From assembly GCA_023375785.1 (NCBI GenBank), contig SZWC01008629.1, positions 20,880 to 67,788 on the forward strand: a stretch of 46,909 nt of DNA, in the 5' to 3' direction. The position numbers and the translations under genes are program-made. How positions within the stretch are numbered: the stretch's first letter is position 1; each line of letters begins with the position of its first letter. This document shows positions 34,773 to 44,885 of this stretch, in pieces. The DNA comes from Penium margaritaceum. Lineage: Eukaryota; Streptophyta; Zygnematophyceae; Desmidiales; Peniaceae. The notes under the pieces are model-generated. The model was not told where the DNA came from, ran no database searches, and was given only the letters and a program-made list of their open reading frames with translations.

Positions 34773-36740
34773 CTACGAGAGGGCGTTAGAGGTGAGACCA
34801 CACTGCTCCACACACTTGTAGAACACGTCCTTCGGGACGCTCTTCGTCAAGAAATTTGCTGCTTGGTTGGTTCCCCGCACATGCACTAGCTCGACTGTGC
34901 CGTCGCGGACTTTTGAACGAATCCAGTGCCCACGAATGTCGATGTGCTTTGTTTGACCCTGGAACTTTGTTGAGTTTGCGAGGTCTATCACAGACTTGTT
35001 GTCGACAAAAACCTTCGCCGGCTGTGTTTGAGGAAAGCTGATGTCTTCCAAGAGGTTGCAAAGATAAGTGACCTCCTGTGCAGTTGTAGTGGCTGCCACG
35101 TACTCAGCTTCTACGGAGCTGAGTATGATAAGTATCTGTCGCTTGCTGGTCTAGGACACCGCTCCTCCACCGAGCAAGCACACAAAATCCGTAGTACGCC
35201 GATGGTCTTCCTTTGTGCCTCCAAAATATGCGTTGACGTAGCACTCAAGGTTGAGGCTATCAGTCATTCCAAAGAGCAAACTTGCGTCTCTTATAGCTTT
35301 GAGGTAGCCCAGAGCTTTGTTCAGCTCCTTGCATGCTCCCTCTATACACGTCTTGTTGCTGCGTGCCAAGTTACTTACGACGAACTGCAAATCTGGCCGT
35401 GTGCAACTTGCTGCGTGCATCAGTGAGCCGACTGTGCCGCGATAGTTGGTCTCGCTCCTTCCCCTCTGTCCCTGATACGTCAACGGCTGTTGTGACAGAG
35501 GTGTTGGCACGTGCCGATGTAGGATGTTGAAACGTTTGCAGACTTTCCGAGAGTAGGTCTGCTGGCTCAAGCGAAGCGTATGTGCTTCGCGGTCCCGTTC
35601 GATGTTCATGCCGAGGTAGTACTCAAATTTGGGCATAAGCGTCACGTTCACCTCTTGTGCCATGGCGGTTGCCGTGGCCTTGATGAAGTCAGACGATGGT
35701 CCGATGATGAGGAGGTCGTCGACGTAGACCAGCACGTAGCAGGCTGGTCTGGCCTTAGGACTTGGCCGATGTAAGAAAAGGCAGTTGTCATAAGCTGATG
35801 GCTCAAAGTCAAACTACTCAAACGACTGTAGGACACTTTGCAGCTTCTTGTACCAAAGCAGAGGGCTTTGCTTCAGCCCATAGAGACTCTTCACAAGCTT
35901 GCAAACTCTGCCACTCCCATGGTTGTAGCCGTCCGGTTGCTTCATGTACACTGTCGTATCCATTTCACCGTGCAGAAAGGCATTCTTGACGTAGAGCTGC
36001 TACACCTCATAGTCCATCACTGATGTAACTGCTACCATGATGCAAGCAGTGGTGTAGTGCCTCACGGGAGCGTAGGTCTCAAAGAAGTCTCGTCCCTCAA
36101 CTTGCGTGAACCCTTTTGCCACAAGGCGAGCCTTGAACTTGTCTATGAATCCATCGGCTTTTGTCTTGACGCAAAACACCCACTTCACCCCCACTAGACG
36201 AGAACCGGATGGAAGCTCTATGAGCTCCCAAGTTCCTTGATCCATGAGGCTCTGGTACTCCGCGTCCAGTGCTGCTTTCCATTCTGCTGCATGCTCGCCT
36301 TGCAAGGCTTCTTTTAGCGTTCTTGGCTCGGATGGCAACTCGCTTGCTGAGACGAGGGCCACGAGATACGTTGTGGTAAAGTCGGCAAGGAAGTCCTCCG
36401 CATCCTTGTAGATCGAACAGGCTGTGATAGCCATGTTTGCCTTCGGATTCTCCTACTCTTCTTCTTGTTGCAACTGTTGTTGCAGGAGGCTCCTGAGGCG
36501 CCCCGGATTCCCAGCAGCTCGATCATGTGGTTTCCCCGCCGGATGCGCAGCATCCTCCACTACAACGGTCTTCATTTTTTCATGAGGTTCTACAAGCGAC
36601 TCATGATCAGCGGAGATGCGTTCATCCTGGCGAGCATCAAGGGACACACGCGGAGCCACCGGCTTCTGATCTGCCTGATCCAGATAAGAAGGGCGAGTGG
36701 CTCACTGTTTACTTCTCCCTCCTCTAGCGTCTCCACATAG
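34773..36740 (-). pseudogene. Copia reverse transcriptase-RNase H (broken)
   Basis: It copies element RNA into DNA within the retroelement particle. The frame, read down from about 36700, gives EPRTLKEALQGEHAAEWKAA, GTWELIELP, VKWVFCVKTKADGFIDKFKA, ARLVAKGFTQVEGRDFFETY, KNAFLHGEMDTTVYM, LYGLKQSP, YVLVYVDDLLIIG (YVDD active site), YYLGMNIERD, and RNase H with VEAEYVAATTTAQEVTYL, VFVDNKSVIDLAN and HIDIRGHWIR. Damage: TAG at 36000-36002, a stop near 35818 and a stop at about 35150. The first catalytic Asp of RT motif A (normally LDVK) is Tyr (LYVK, codon 35991-35993), and the first RNase H Asp block reads YVNAYFGG instead of a YVDADFAG type. It lies in a different frame from gag-protease-integrase, so at least one frameshift (36790-36450) separates them. 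Confidence 0.93.
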
Positions 36741-36790
36741 GAGTCGTAGAAGGTCTGAAGTAGAGTAGGCTCACTTGACTGCTTTGCCTC

Positions 36791-38113
36791 CTAGGCGAAG
36801 CGTGTCAGGTTCTTGACAATGATTGCGTCTCTACTAGTGACAATGCGATGAAAGTCCACGTCGTAGAACTCCCACCCCTTCATATTAGGGCTTTGTCCGA
36901 GGAAGACACCACATGTTGCTTTGTCCGCCAGCTTCTGTCGACGCTCCTTTGGGACATGGAGCAATGCCATGCTCCCGAAGGTTCGTAGCATGCTGACATT
37001 GGGCTTGTCATTATGCCATGCCTGGAACGACGTCATGCCCGGTAGTGACACGTGTGGCACGCAGTTGCGTACCCACATCGCTTGCCGTAATGCAAATGGC
37101 CACCACGAGTTGTCAAGCTGCGCACCAAGCAGCATCGACTTCAGCGTCTCTTGCATCGTGCGGTTCACTCTCTCCGCTACGCCATTCTGCTACGGTGTGT
37201 ATGGCATGGAGAACTGCTGTATGACACCGAGATCCTCCAACAGAGTGGCAGACTCAGTGCTGGTGTACTCGTCCACACCATCAGAGCGTAGAACCTGTAG
37301 TTTCCTGTTGCTTTGACTTTCCGCCATTGCGAGCCACTTGAAGAAGTACGCTGGCGCTTCATCCCTTGTGCGGAGTGGATAGCTCCACACCATCCTTGTG
37401 GCATCATCGACAAAGAGCAGAAAACATCAATTCCCTTTGTAGACCGTGGCCGTTGGTAGAGATCCACATATGTCGGTGTGGACGAGTTTCAGCTTCTGGG
37501 TGACGTCGCACTTCATAGCCAAAGGGAACATTTGTCGAGGCAGTTTAGCATGCACGCAGTCTTCACAAGGCTCTGCTACGTCCTTGCTGTTGTCATCCTT
37601 AAGACTGAGACCATTGACTTGCTCGTTCTTGTGCATCGTTTGTACGGTCTGGTTGTTGATGTGGCCAAGTCGTTTGTGCCACAAACCAAGGTCTGCGTCA
37701 GTCGCCTGGTGGAGACTTGCTACTGCAAAGGGCGTAGGTGGCCTTGTCATTCGAGCTGGTGTTGCAAAGTCTAGCTCAATCATGTCGTGCGGAAGGAGGC
37801 GACCTTCAGCGAAGCTCTTGCCTTCACGGCTCTTCAAGGTGACATGTTGTCTGTTACTGACGATCCGCGCACCCCTCTTCATTAGCTGCCCTAGTGAGAG
37901 GAGGTTCACCGCGATCTCAGGTATGTACAGCACGTCCCCAAACTTGATCTGGGCACCGTCGTACCCAGTCACTGTCATTTTCCCTTTACCCAACACGGGC
38001 ACTTGTCGCTTGTTGGCCACTGTGACGAAGCCTTTGGAGCAGGGTTCCAGCTCATGGAGGCAGGCCTTGTCATGGGTGATGTGCGAAGTGCACCCACTAT
38101 CAAGGTACCACAC
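36791..38113 (-). pseudogene. Copia protease, GAG-pre-integrase and integrase (broken)
   Basis: Protease: MWYLDSGCTSHIT gives the aspartic DSG-type active site. GAG-pre-integrase: LWHKRLGHINNQTVQ...CEDCVHAKLPRQ (HHCC zinc-binding pattern). Integrase core: HTDICGSL (first Asp), LRSDGVDEYTS (second Asp) and QNGVAERVNRTM (Glu), followed by WVRNCVPHVSLPGMTSFQAW and the C-terminal GVFLGQSPNMKGWEFYDVD. In-frame stops interrupt the integrase after VYKGN (near 37425) and at YTP*QNGV (near 37190), the latter a likely CAG-to-TAG change. It follows gag in the same frame, as in a single Copia polyprotein. Confidence 0.94.
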
Positions 38114-38239
38114 GTAGGTGGAGTGGACCAGCTCATCACTCTGCTTGGCAGAGAGTTGGAAGACCGATCCTATGTAGTCAAACTGCTTCCCCTTTCCTCC
38201 ATCCGGCTTCTTGGCCTCCTTGTTCTCGCCTTTCAGTGG

Positions 38240-39964
38240 CTACTTCTCCTTGTTTTCGGCTTCCTTCTTCTCCCACTTGTCTTCTGAAGGCTTTGCTTTC
38301 AACGATGCCTGTCGTTGTGCTTGCTGTTTGTCCCACATCCACTTCCTACAATCTCGCTTCATGTGCCCAATCTTCTTACAATAATGGCACTCGATTGCAG
38401 GACGTGATCCTACGTTCTGGCTGCGCGCGCTCCGGATGCTGGCATTTGGTCTAGAGTGGGTGGACGACTGGGCGGACGCGGAGTTCCTCGTGGACTGGGT
38501 ATTCCGTGAAGGCTGAGCAGTGGACACAGCAGCGCTCACACCTTGGTAAGTCGCATTGCTCAAGATCCTCTCCTTCTCTCTTGTCAGCTGCAGATCGCGT
38601 TGCTTTGTCAGAAGCATCTTGCAGACGTATGCTTCTATGAGCTCCGCTTCATGCTTGAACTTTAGTACCTTCCTCACATCGTCCCAATCCCCTGTTAGTC
38701 CATTGAGGAGAAAGGTCATGAACACAGGCTCTGAGACTGGAGCGTCCATCACTGCGAGCTATTCTTGAAGTGACTTTGCTTTGTTGATGTAGGACTCGAT
38801 GTTGTTGAAGCTATTGAGGTTGATGTGCGACAGTTCGATTAGGAGGTGGGACTTGAAGGTAGAGTTGCCGGACATATAGGTCCTTAGCAGGTAGGACCAG
38901 GCTAGGCGAGCTGGCTTAGTAGTCTCCTCGTACATCTGTATGGCCTGCTGGATGCGAGGAGTTAGATGGTCGTCCAGCACCATGAAAGCAGCTTGGGTAA
39001 AGTGTGTGAACTATGCCACCACGCTTGATAGCGATCCTGGAGGCGGAGGTGTGTAGTAGCCATTGTAGAACTTCCAGATGCCGTGAATCTGGGCGACTTG
39101 TTTAAACTTGTGCGCCCAGTGCGGGAAGTTCTTGCCATCAAATTTGTCAATCTTGATCTTGTGCAGATGAAGTGAGGCTACTACTTGGGGCACACTGTCC
39201 TCCAGGCCTTGATATGCTTTGCCTTGTGCTGCCGCTTGTGGGGTTGGCACAAAGCCTTGTGCCGCAGGCTACGGCCCATGTGGTGCCAATGCTGCTCTCG
39301 CAGGGACTGGTACTGGCTGAGTCGCAAAGGGTTGCGGCCCTGGTGCTTGGTGCACCGGCTAGTAGTGTGCCACGGGTGGCACCATTGGAGCAAATTGTGG
39401 CTGTTAAGCCACAAACTGCTATGGCATGCCTCCTTGAGGTGCTGCTACCGGCTGCACTTGTGGAGACATGGCTGGTTGAAGGACTGGGGGAGGGCTTGCT
39501 CAAGGCAGATGTGCAGATGATGCTTGTGAACCTTGTTGCCACTACATCTGCTAATGTTGTTGCTGCTGCTTCTCAAGCTATTACTGTTAAAGCTGTTGTT
39601 GCTGCTCCCATGCCAGCTGCTGCTGAAGTTGCGCGATTTGGGCTGCATAAGCCGCATGTGACTATTGTAGCTGGTACGTGTGCGATTGGTGAGCTGCATG
39701 GGTCAGCTGCTCCTGTTGACGTAGGAGCTCTTAAGCGGCAATCTTCTGCCTCAGCGCCTCCCTGTCTTGCAGTATAGCTTGACGTGTTGCGGATTCTTGT
39801 TGCGCCATGCGTTGCGCCTCCTCTGCCAAGCGTTGTGCCTCTTCCGCTTGGCGTTGTACGTGGTCTGCGACATGGCGCCCCTGCTCTTGGCCCATACGCA
39901 AACCATGCAAGACAGATTGGTCATCAAGGATAGGAGAGGCTGACGCAGCATTCTCCTCCTCCAT
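38240..39964 (-). pseudogene. Copia gag (broken), coiled-coil/Gln-rich N-terminus and zinc knuckle
   Basis: It would form the virus-like particle. Starting at 39964 (MEEENAASASPILDD) the frame encodes a heptad-like coiled coil (EEAQRLAEEAQRMAQQ), a Gln/Pro-rich linker, the capsid-type gag domain (IDKFDGKNFPHWAHKFKQV; LDDHLTPRIQQAI; AWSYLLRTYMSGN; MTFLLNGLTGDWDDV) and a CCHC knuckle, CHYCKKIGHMKRDC. The linker has more than ten in-frame TAG/TAA/TGA codons, many beside Gln codons. Single TAG stops follow at 39008-39010 and 38759-38761. A further TAG (near 38237) separates it from protease. The N-terminal extension before the gag domain (about 240 codons) is long for Copia. Confidence 0.88.
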
Positions 39965-40144
39965 GTTGCTCTCGCTTGGTGTGCAGGTGCAACGCCGACC
40001 ACGCGCCTTTACAAAGTGGCATCACATCCACCACAAGTGGAGAGCTTGTACAGGGCTGGTGGAGAACGTATCCACCACCAACATAGTCTGTTGCTGCTCC
40101 TCCTGCTGCTACACTTGCTGAGAGGCTGACAGCACCACCTACTA

Positions 40145-40155
40145 CTTTGATACCA
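40145..40155 (-). other. Primer binding site for initiator Met-tRNA
   Basis: On the - strand TGGTATCAAAG follows the 5' LTR end directly. It matches the plant-Copia PBS TGGTATCAGAGC complementary to initiator Met-tRNA except for one base. Confidence 0.85.
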
Positions 40156-40582
40156 TGTTGAATTTGTGATGGAGGCAGCAAGGGTTAGGACTCTTGCTGC
40201 TAGGATCTTTGGGTGATCAGCAGACAGCTTATACAATAGCAGGGAAAGGGTTGGGGAATCTGGACTGAAATCTTGATTGATGTACAGTACAAGTATGGTA
40301 CATGGAAAAGGCAAGCACACTAGGCTAGCAGAACTCCTGGCCCACAGAGGGGTAACGCCTTGCTAGGCCCTACAGGCCGTCGTGGCAAGGGAAGTGGCGC
40401 AGTCTTTAGGTTGACTGGCCTCCAGGGCAACCTCCACCCAGGCTGGCAGGCCTTGCCAGGCTTACAGGGACCTTGGAGGGATCTCCAGCAGAGTCTTGGT
40501 CAGAAGCTCCAAAGTCAGAGTCTTGAGCAGGGCAGATGTCTAGTAGTGTGCTGAGATAGATCTGAACTGAGAGGAGATTCCC

Positions 40583-40590
40583 CTTTTATA
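40583..40590 (-). promoter_or_regulatory. 5' LTR TATA box (element promoter)
   Basis: TATAAAAG on the - strand, placed like those of the other two LTRs. This copy would drive gag-pol. Confidence 0.7.
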
Positions 40591-40611
40591 CTTGAGGTCC
40601 TGGCAAGTTGA

Positions 40612-40641
40612 CCACCTGAAGGAGAAGCTTCCTTCAGGTGG
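40612..40641. promoter_or_regulatory. 30-bp LTR palindrome (5' LTR)
   Basis: CCACCTGAAGG - AGAAGCTT - CCTTCAGGTGG, the most symmetrical of the three copies, centred on a HindIII-type AAGCTT. Confidence 0.6.
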
Positions 40642-41304
40642 TTCAGGTCACCTGCCCCTTGTGCCCTAAAAGGGGGAAGCTTCCTTCAAGAGAAGCTTCC
40701 TGTAGTAAAGATTTATTACTAGCACCTGAACAGGATCAGGAGGAAGATTCCTCCATGAGGAAGCTTTGGCAGGTGTTGAAGTGCAGCTTCCCTAGGAGGT
40801 TGCTTGTCCTTCAGGCCAATCTGTGTTGACCATTGATCCTGCCATGCTGCTACATCAGGGCCGGCGATCAGGTGTCTCCTAAAGCTCTCCTTTGACTGGC
40901 TCATGCTCATTGACTGGCCCAGGCTCCTCGCATGAGGATGCTGATGCAGTGTAGTCCTGATGTTCAGGGTGCATGCCGCCTGCCCAGTCAGCTGCGATGT
41001 TCCCTGACCAGGGTCACTGCGTAGTGTTGCGTAGCGAGTAGCTTCCCTCCTTCCTAGAGCTAGCTAGGGGCATGCGCAACCCCCTTGCGCATACCAGCAC
41101 TCTTACAGTGCACTCTAGGCCCTTTAGGAACCCTCAGGGCTGGTTGCCAGTATTTATCTGGCCCGTCCCGATGAATATTCCCAGTAGGTCGTGAACCCGG
41201 GAATTTACTGAAAAATCCGTATCTTTCAGTACAAAGCTCCGATTGCCGCGCTGTTTGCGCCTACTCGGAGCTTAACACCAGCATAGTAATCACACCACTC
41301 AACA

Positions 41305-41309
41305 AGGAA
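41305..41309. repeat. Copia target-site duplication, right copy (AGGAA)
   Basis: It matches 31898-31902 exactly. Confidence 0.9.
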
Positions 41310-44186
41310 CAAGCTCACAGGCCATGGCATACTGACAACGCAAAGAAGCCTCCTCTACCTCATGCCTTGCCCTCCTCGTCGTTTCGTCTGGGTCATACTC
41401 CTCATCAAATGTCTCTGAATCTGTCCACTCTAAAGTGCGCTCACCTTCTGGAGCAGGCCAGGCAACTAAGACCACGTTGTTCCCCTCCTTCTCTGAACCG
41501 TCCTTCTCGTACTCATCCTCCTCCTCGTCCCCCTCTTGTCCCTGGTCGTTTGATTTCTACTCCTACATTAGGTTGCCATCTTCAGCTGCCACATCAGTTG
41601 TTGTTCCTGTAGGCGCTGTACTTGTGCATGCGCCTGTACTTGCGTCCATGTTTGCTACATCCATGATGGCTCCTGCAGCATCCTCAGCCCCATTGGCTGC
41701 AGCAACCTCCTATACTCGCAGCTCGGCCGTGTGACTCGCAACCATCTGTGCTGGTGTTGGCACGGATGGGTTCTTCCAACGTTTCATCGGGTGGAATTTC
41801 TCGCCACATCGTCCACAGATGTGGTTTGCGCGCAGTAGATCGCCTTGCCGCTTGCGTTCTCCCTGTGGACGGCCCACAACACGCACGTCAGGTGGCATCC
41901 ACCCGGGTCCCGGGGGGTCCCCCTTATGGTCAGGTTCCGGGGGGGTTGGCTTCAACGCCCTCAGGTTCACGCCTGGCATGGAGTGGTCATAGTAGCACTT
42001 CCACACAACGATGCTGTACGCCAGCGGTGTAGTTGTCTGGTGTCACGCCGTTCTTGAGCAGCACAATACAAGCGTGGACACACTGGATGTCAAACTCCTG
42101 GTAGCGGCCAGAGCTACACTTGCGCATGCGACAGTCCTATTGTCGTGGCACACCCCTGCTCCCAATCATAGTGCCCATGAGGTTCCCAGTGTGTACCACC
42201 TCGTAGTCTCATGCCGCCAAGCAGTTATGCGTCAACGCCTTTCTTGGTGTGGTCGCGCACTTCCTCTCCACCTAACTGCCCATGTTGATATCGTGTGCCA
42301 GTTTTCTGCACGTTGCAAACAACTTTTGTATGAAGGGGTAGACACTCGCAAAGCAGTGGAACAGGAAGAGCTTACAAGCCTCAATGATCCGTGCGTTGAG
42401 ATACTCGGTGACATTTCTTGTGGTGTGGACGCCACATCCCGGTGGTCCGTGGAAACGGCTCCAACAGCGCAAAGGGATCCCTCCCTCCTTGCCATCGTCG
42501 AACACGTTGCGAGCAGCGCCTTGGATTCTTTGCATGAGCTCCATGCTGAGCTTGTCATATTCCTCTCCCTCATACGCGTGTGCCAGCCGCCAAAACATAT
42601 CTGCTGATGTCTTCCTGTACGTCACCTGGATGTTCTCCTTGATGTGAAACGTGCAGTACTTGTGGTTGACCTAAGGGAGGAGCTTTGGCATCGCTACAAG
42701 GAGACCTGCATCACGGTCATTGATGATGATGGTGCCGGCTTCGCGCAAAGTGTAGTAAGCGTTAGACAGTTATAGTAGAAACCACCCCCAGTTGTCCTCG
42801 TCCTCCTTGCTGACCAGGGCGTTGGCCATCGACACACTATTGTTGTTCGCATCAAAGAACTGGGCGATCAAAAGAACCTGTTTGAATCTGTTTTTGAAAA
42901 ATGTCTTATCTAGAGTGACTATACGCCGCACGTGAGGCCATACTTTGCGGCATGCACTGGGCGCCACAAAGCAATGAAGAAACTGCTTGGCCCTTTCCTC
43001 AGCCACGGCGATGGTGTTCAGGCCGACTCGCCTCAGCTACATGTGTGACAGAAATACATCAAACAGTCCATGAGGTAGGCAAAACATCTCCCATAGCATG
43101 TAAACATACCGACACAACAAACCATGACTCACCTCGGCGTAGCATGTTGGGAAAAGAGCCCACGAGATGGAATTCCCTCCCATGACTTCCTCCTGGGCCT
43201 TGTCCCGCGCCCTCCAGATGACCTAGTAGCCCAGTTTCTTATGAATGACAGCTTCGACAATCGCACGTAGGACTTTGGCGTCCATGGTTGGATCTCGGGC
43301 AATCGTGTCCTGGATACGTTGCAAGATCCACTTGGTTGTCCACGCCGGGTTCCTCTTCGTCTGGCTTAGGGTGCACTTATGCCCCTCCACGTATGAAGAC
43401 ACCGTGCAGCTGTTGGACTTGCTCGACATGGATTACCCACTGCTATCCATCGCTCTTGCGCTTGCAGCAACAGACCACAATTCGATCGGGTTCAGACCTC
43501 TCCCACTTGAGAGGGAAACGTTGCTGGACTGCGTAATCCTCGATGGCGCACTAGCACTCTTCCATGGTCTGAAATTCCATGCCACCTGGGAACTGCGCAT
43601 CGTCACCGTCGTCATCTTTGTTTGAGGGGCCTACACAAAAAGAACAGAAATAGAATCAGATGAAGTGATCATCCATGGGGGAGTGCGGGGTCTTGTGCTG
43701 CCGACAATGGCTTATGCCTATGCGCGAGTACTATGGGCTTCCGAGGTGGGCGTTGTTCTTTACGCGACTTCGCACTAAGTGTCGTCGCTGTTGTCCTAGG
43801 AGACACTCTAGACTAGAAATGGCACGGGCCATGACAGGAGACGTAACGGATCGACCATGTACCACTGGGAGCGTAGTAGCGTTCCGGACGGACCCGCACG
43901 GCTTGACTACCTTTGTATGTGACATGCCCGGGGCCGGGGGATCCGGGGTCATTCATGCCAACAATTCAGTTTCTTGATGCTTCTCCCATTTCTTGCCCTC
44001 CCTCATGTCATCATCCCACTTGGCAAATGACCGCACATGCATGGGGTCGACATAGTCGACCGTATGGTCAGCAATTAGAGAATCGAGGTAGTGTGGGCCA
44101 GGCGAGAGATGATGTCGTGTGCTACGTGTGGCGTAGATGGTTTGCCGAGCTTCGCTCGGCGAACCGAGCAAAGTTAAGGCCGCCAT
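41305..44186 (-). pseudogene. MULE transposase pseudogene (MULE-2)
   Basis: It has the same architecture as the MULE-1 protein. An N-terminal exon remnant (about 43953-44186) reads DYVDPMHVRSFAKWDDDMRE. From an AG at about 43631, the MuDR-like domain reads GGMEFQTMEEC*CAIEDYAV...KWERSEPDRIVVC; then WILQRIQDTIARDPTMDAKV; an intron (43037-43132, GTGAGT...TGTAG); the core with RRIVTLDKTFFKN, LLIAQFFDANNNSVSMANAL, TIIINDRDAG, HKYCTFHIKENIQ and HTTRNVTEYLNARI; a weak SWIM-like block (KCSSGRYQEFDIQCVHACIV); a knuckle CGRCGEKFHPMKRW that has lost its last Cys; and an acidic tail (EEEDEYEKDGSEKEG; DSETFDEEYDPDET). Stops and frameshifts break most segments. The tail is interrupted by the Copia element and finishes at 31847-31902. 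Confidence 0.87.
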
Positions 44187-44189
44187 ACG

Positions 44190-44885
44190 GGCAGAATGAG
44201 GGCATGTTGGATAGAAAATCGACGATTAAATATGTACCATGCCCCCATGACCCTGACTTACCGGGTGCAAGGATGCTGGCTGGCCCCATGGGAACGACGC
44301 TAGAGCGGACGGGTGAGGAGGACCTGCCTAGGTGAGAATGATGTAACATGCAACGTAGAATGACGGGCGTGGGAGACCCCTACCAGCTGCAGGCCGCGGC
44401 GTCACCAGACCCGGGTGCACTTGTCCACGGTTGGAAGTGGGGGGGGAGGTTTACACCCCTAAACCGAAGGCGTGCACATATTGGTCAAAGTACATGCCAC
44501 CGTGGAAACAATGTACGTGGACTACATCGACTTACGACTGAAAGGTGTTGTTTTGAAACGTTCGTGGGGCCAACATGAAATGCACATGTCGAGGAACAAC
44601 AATTACGCTGTACACACCGTGAAACGAGATGGCAACCAAAGGCCGACTTCACAGAATGTGCCTAGAAGGTAAATAAAGGCAATAGTGTGGATTTTTCAAG
44701 CCCGTAAAATAGGGTAGTTTACATGCATAATGCGATCGTCTGACATCGACTCCGTAACGTGTGAACAAATCGTCGAGTTTACAACCAAGTCTAGACGGCC
44801 GACACGACGGACGTGGTGATCGGAACGATGCACGGCAGGTTTCGATTGAAACTGATTTTTGGCAAATTACAGTATGAAATAACAT
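44190..44885. other. MULE-2 5' untranslated region, no gene seen
   Basis: This lies between the transposase N-terminal exon remnant and the right terminal repeat. It would hold the transposase promoter; I see no clear TATA box or further coding frame. Confidence 0.45.

Larger units (their letters stand above)
31903..41304 (-). mobile_element. Complete Copia LTR retrotransposon (9402 bp), inactive
   Basis: Both LTRs are 1149 bp and bounded TG...CA, and AGGAA is duplicated at both sides. A primer site for initiator Met-tRNA lies next to the 5' LTR and a polypurine tract next to the 3' LTR. The internal order on the - strand is gag, protease, integrase, RT, RNase H (Copia order), then about 1.7 kb of extra coding-like DNA. 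It is inserted in the last transposase exon of MULE-2. By eye the LTRs differ at about 12 of the 258 bp at their U5 ends, so the insertion is not recent. Many in-frame stops make it non-autonomous. A related 3' fragment lies at 16156-17643. Confidence 0.95.
40156..41304 (-). repeat. Copia 5' LTR
   Basis: 1149 bp with TG...CA ends; it starts TGTTGAGTGG on the - strand at 41304. It is the same length as the 3' LTR, differing by scattered substitutions. The palindrome is at 40612-40641 and the TATA box at 40583-40590. Confidence 0.94.

Noticed and set aside
37446..38117. 223-codon + strand ORF opposite the Copia protease/integrase
   Set aside because: It is an antisense shadow; the - strand shows conserved catalytic motifs.
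39172..39777. 201-codon + strand ORF rich in Ala/Val opposite gag
   Set aside because: It is antisense to the Gln-rich gag linker (CAG/CTG bias keeps it open) and has no domain.
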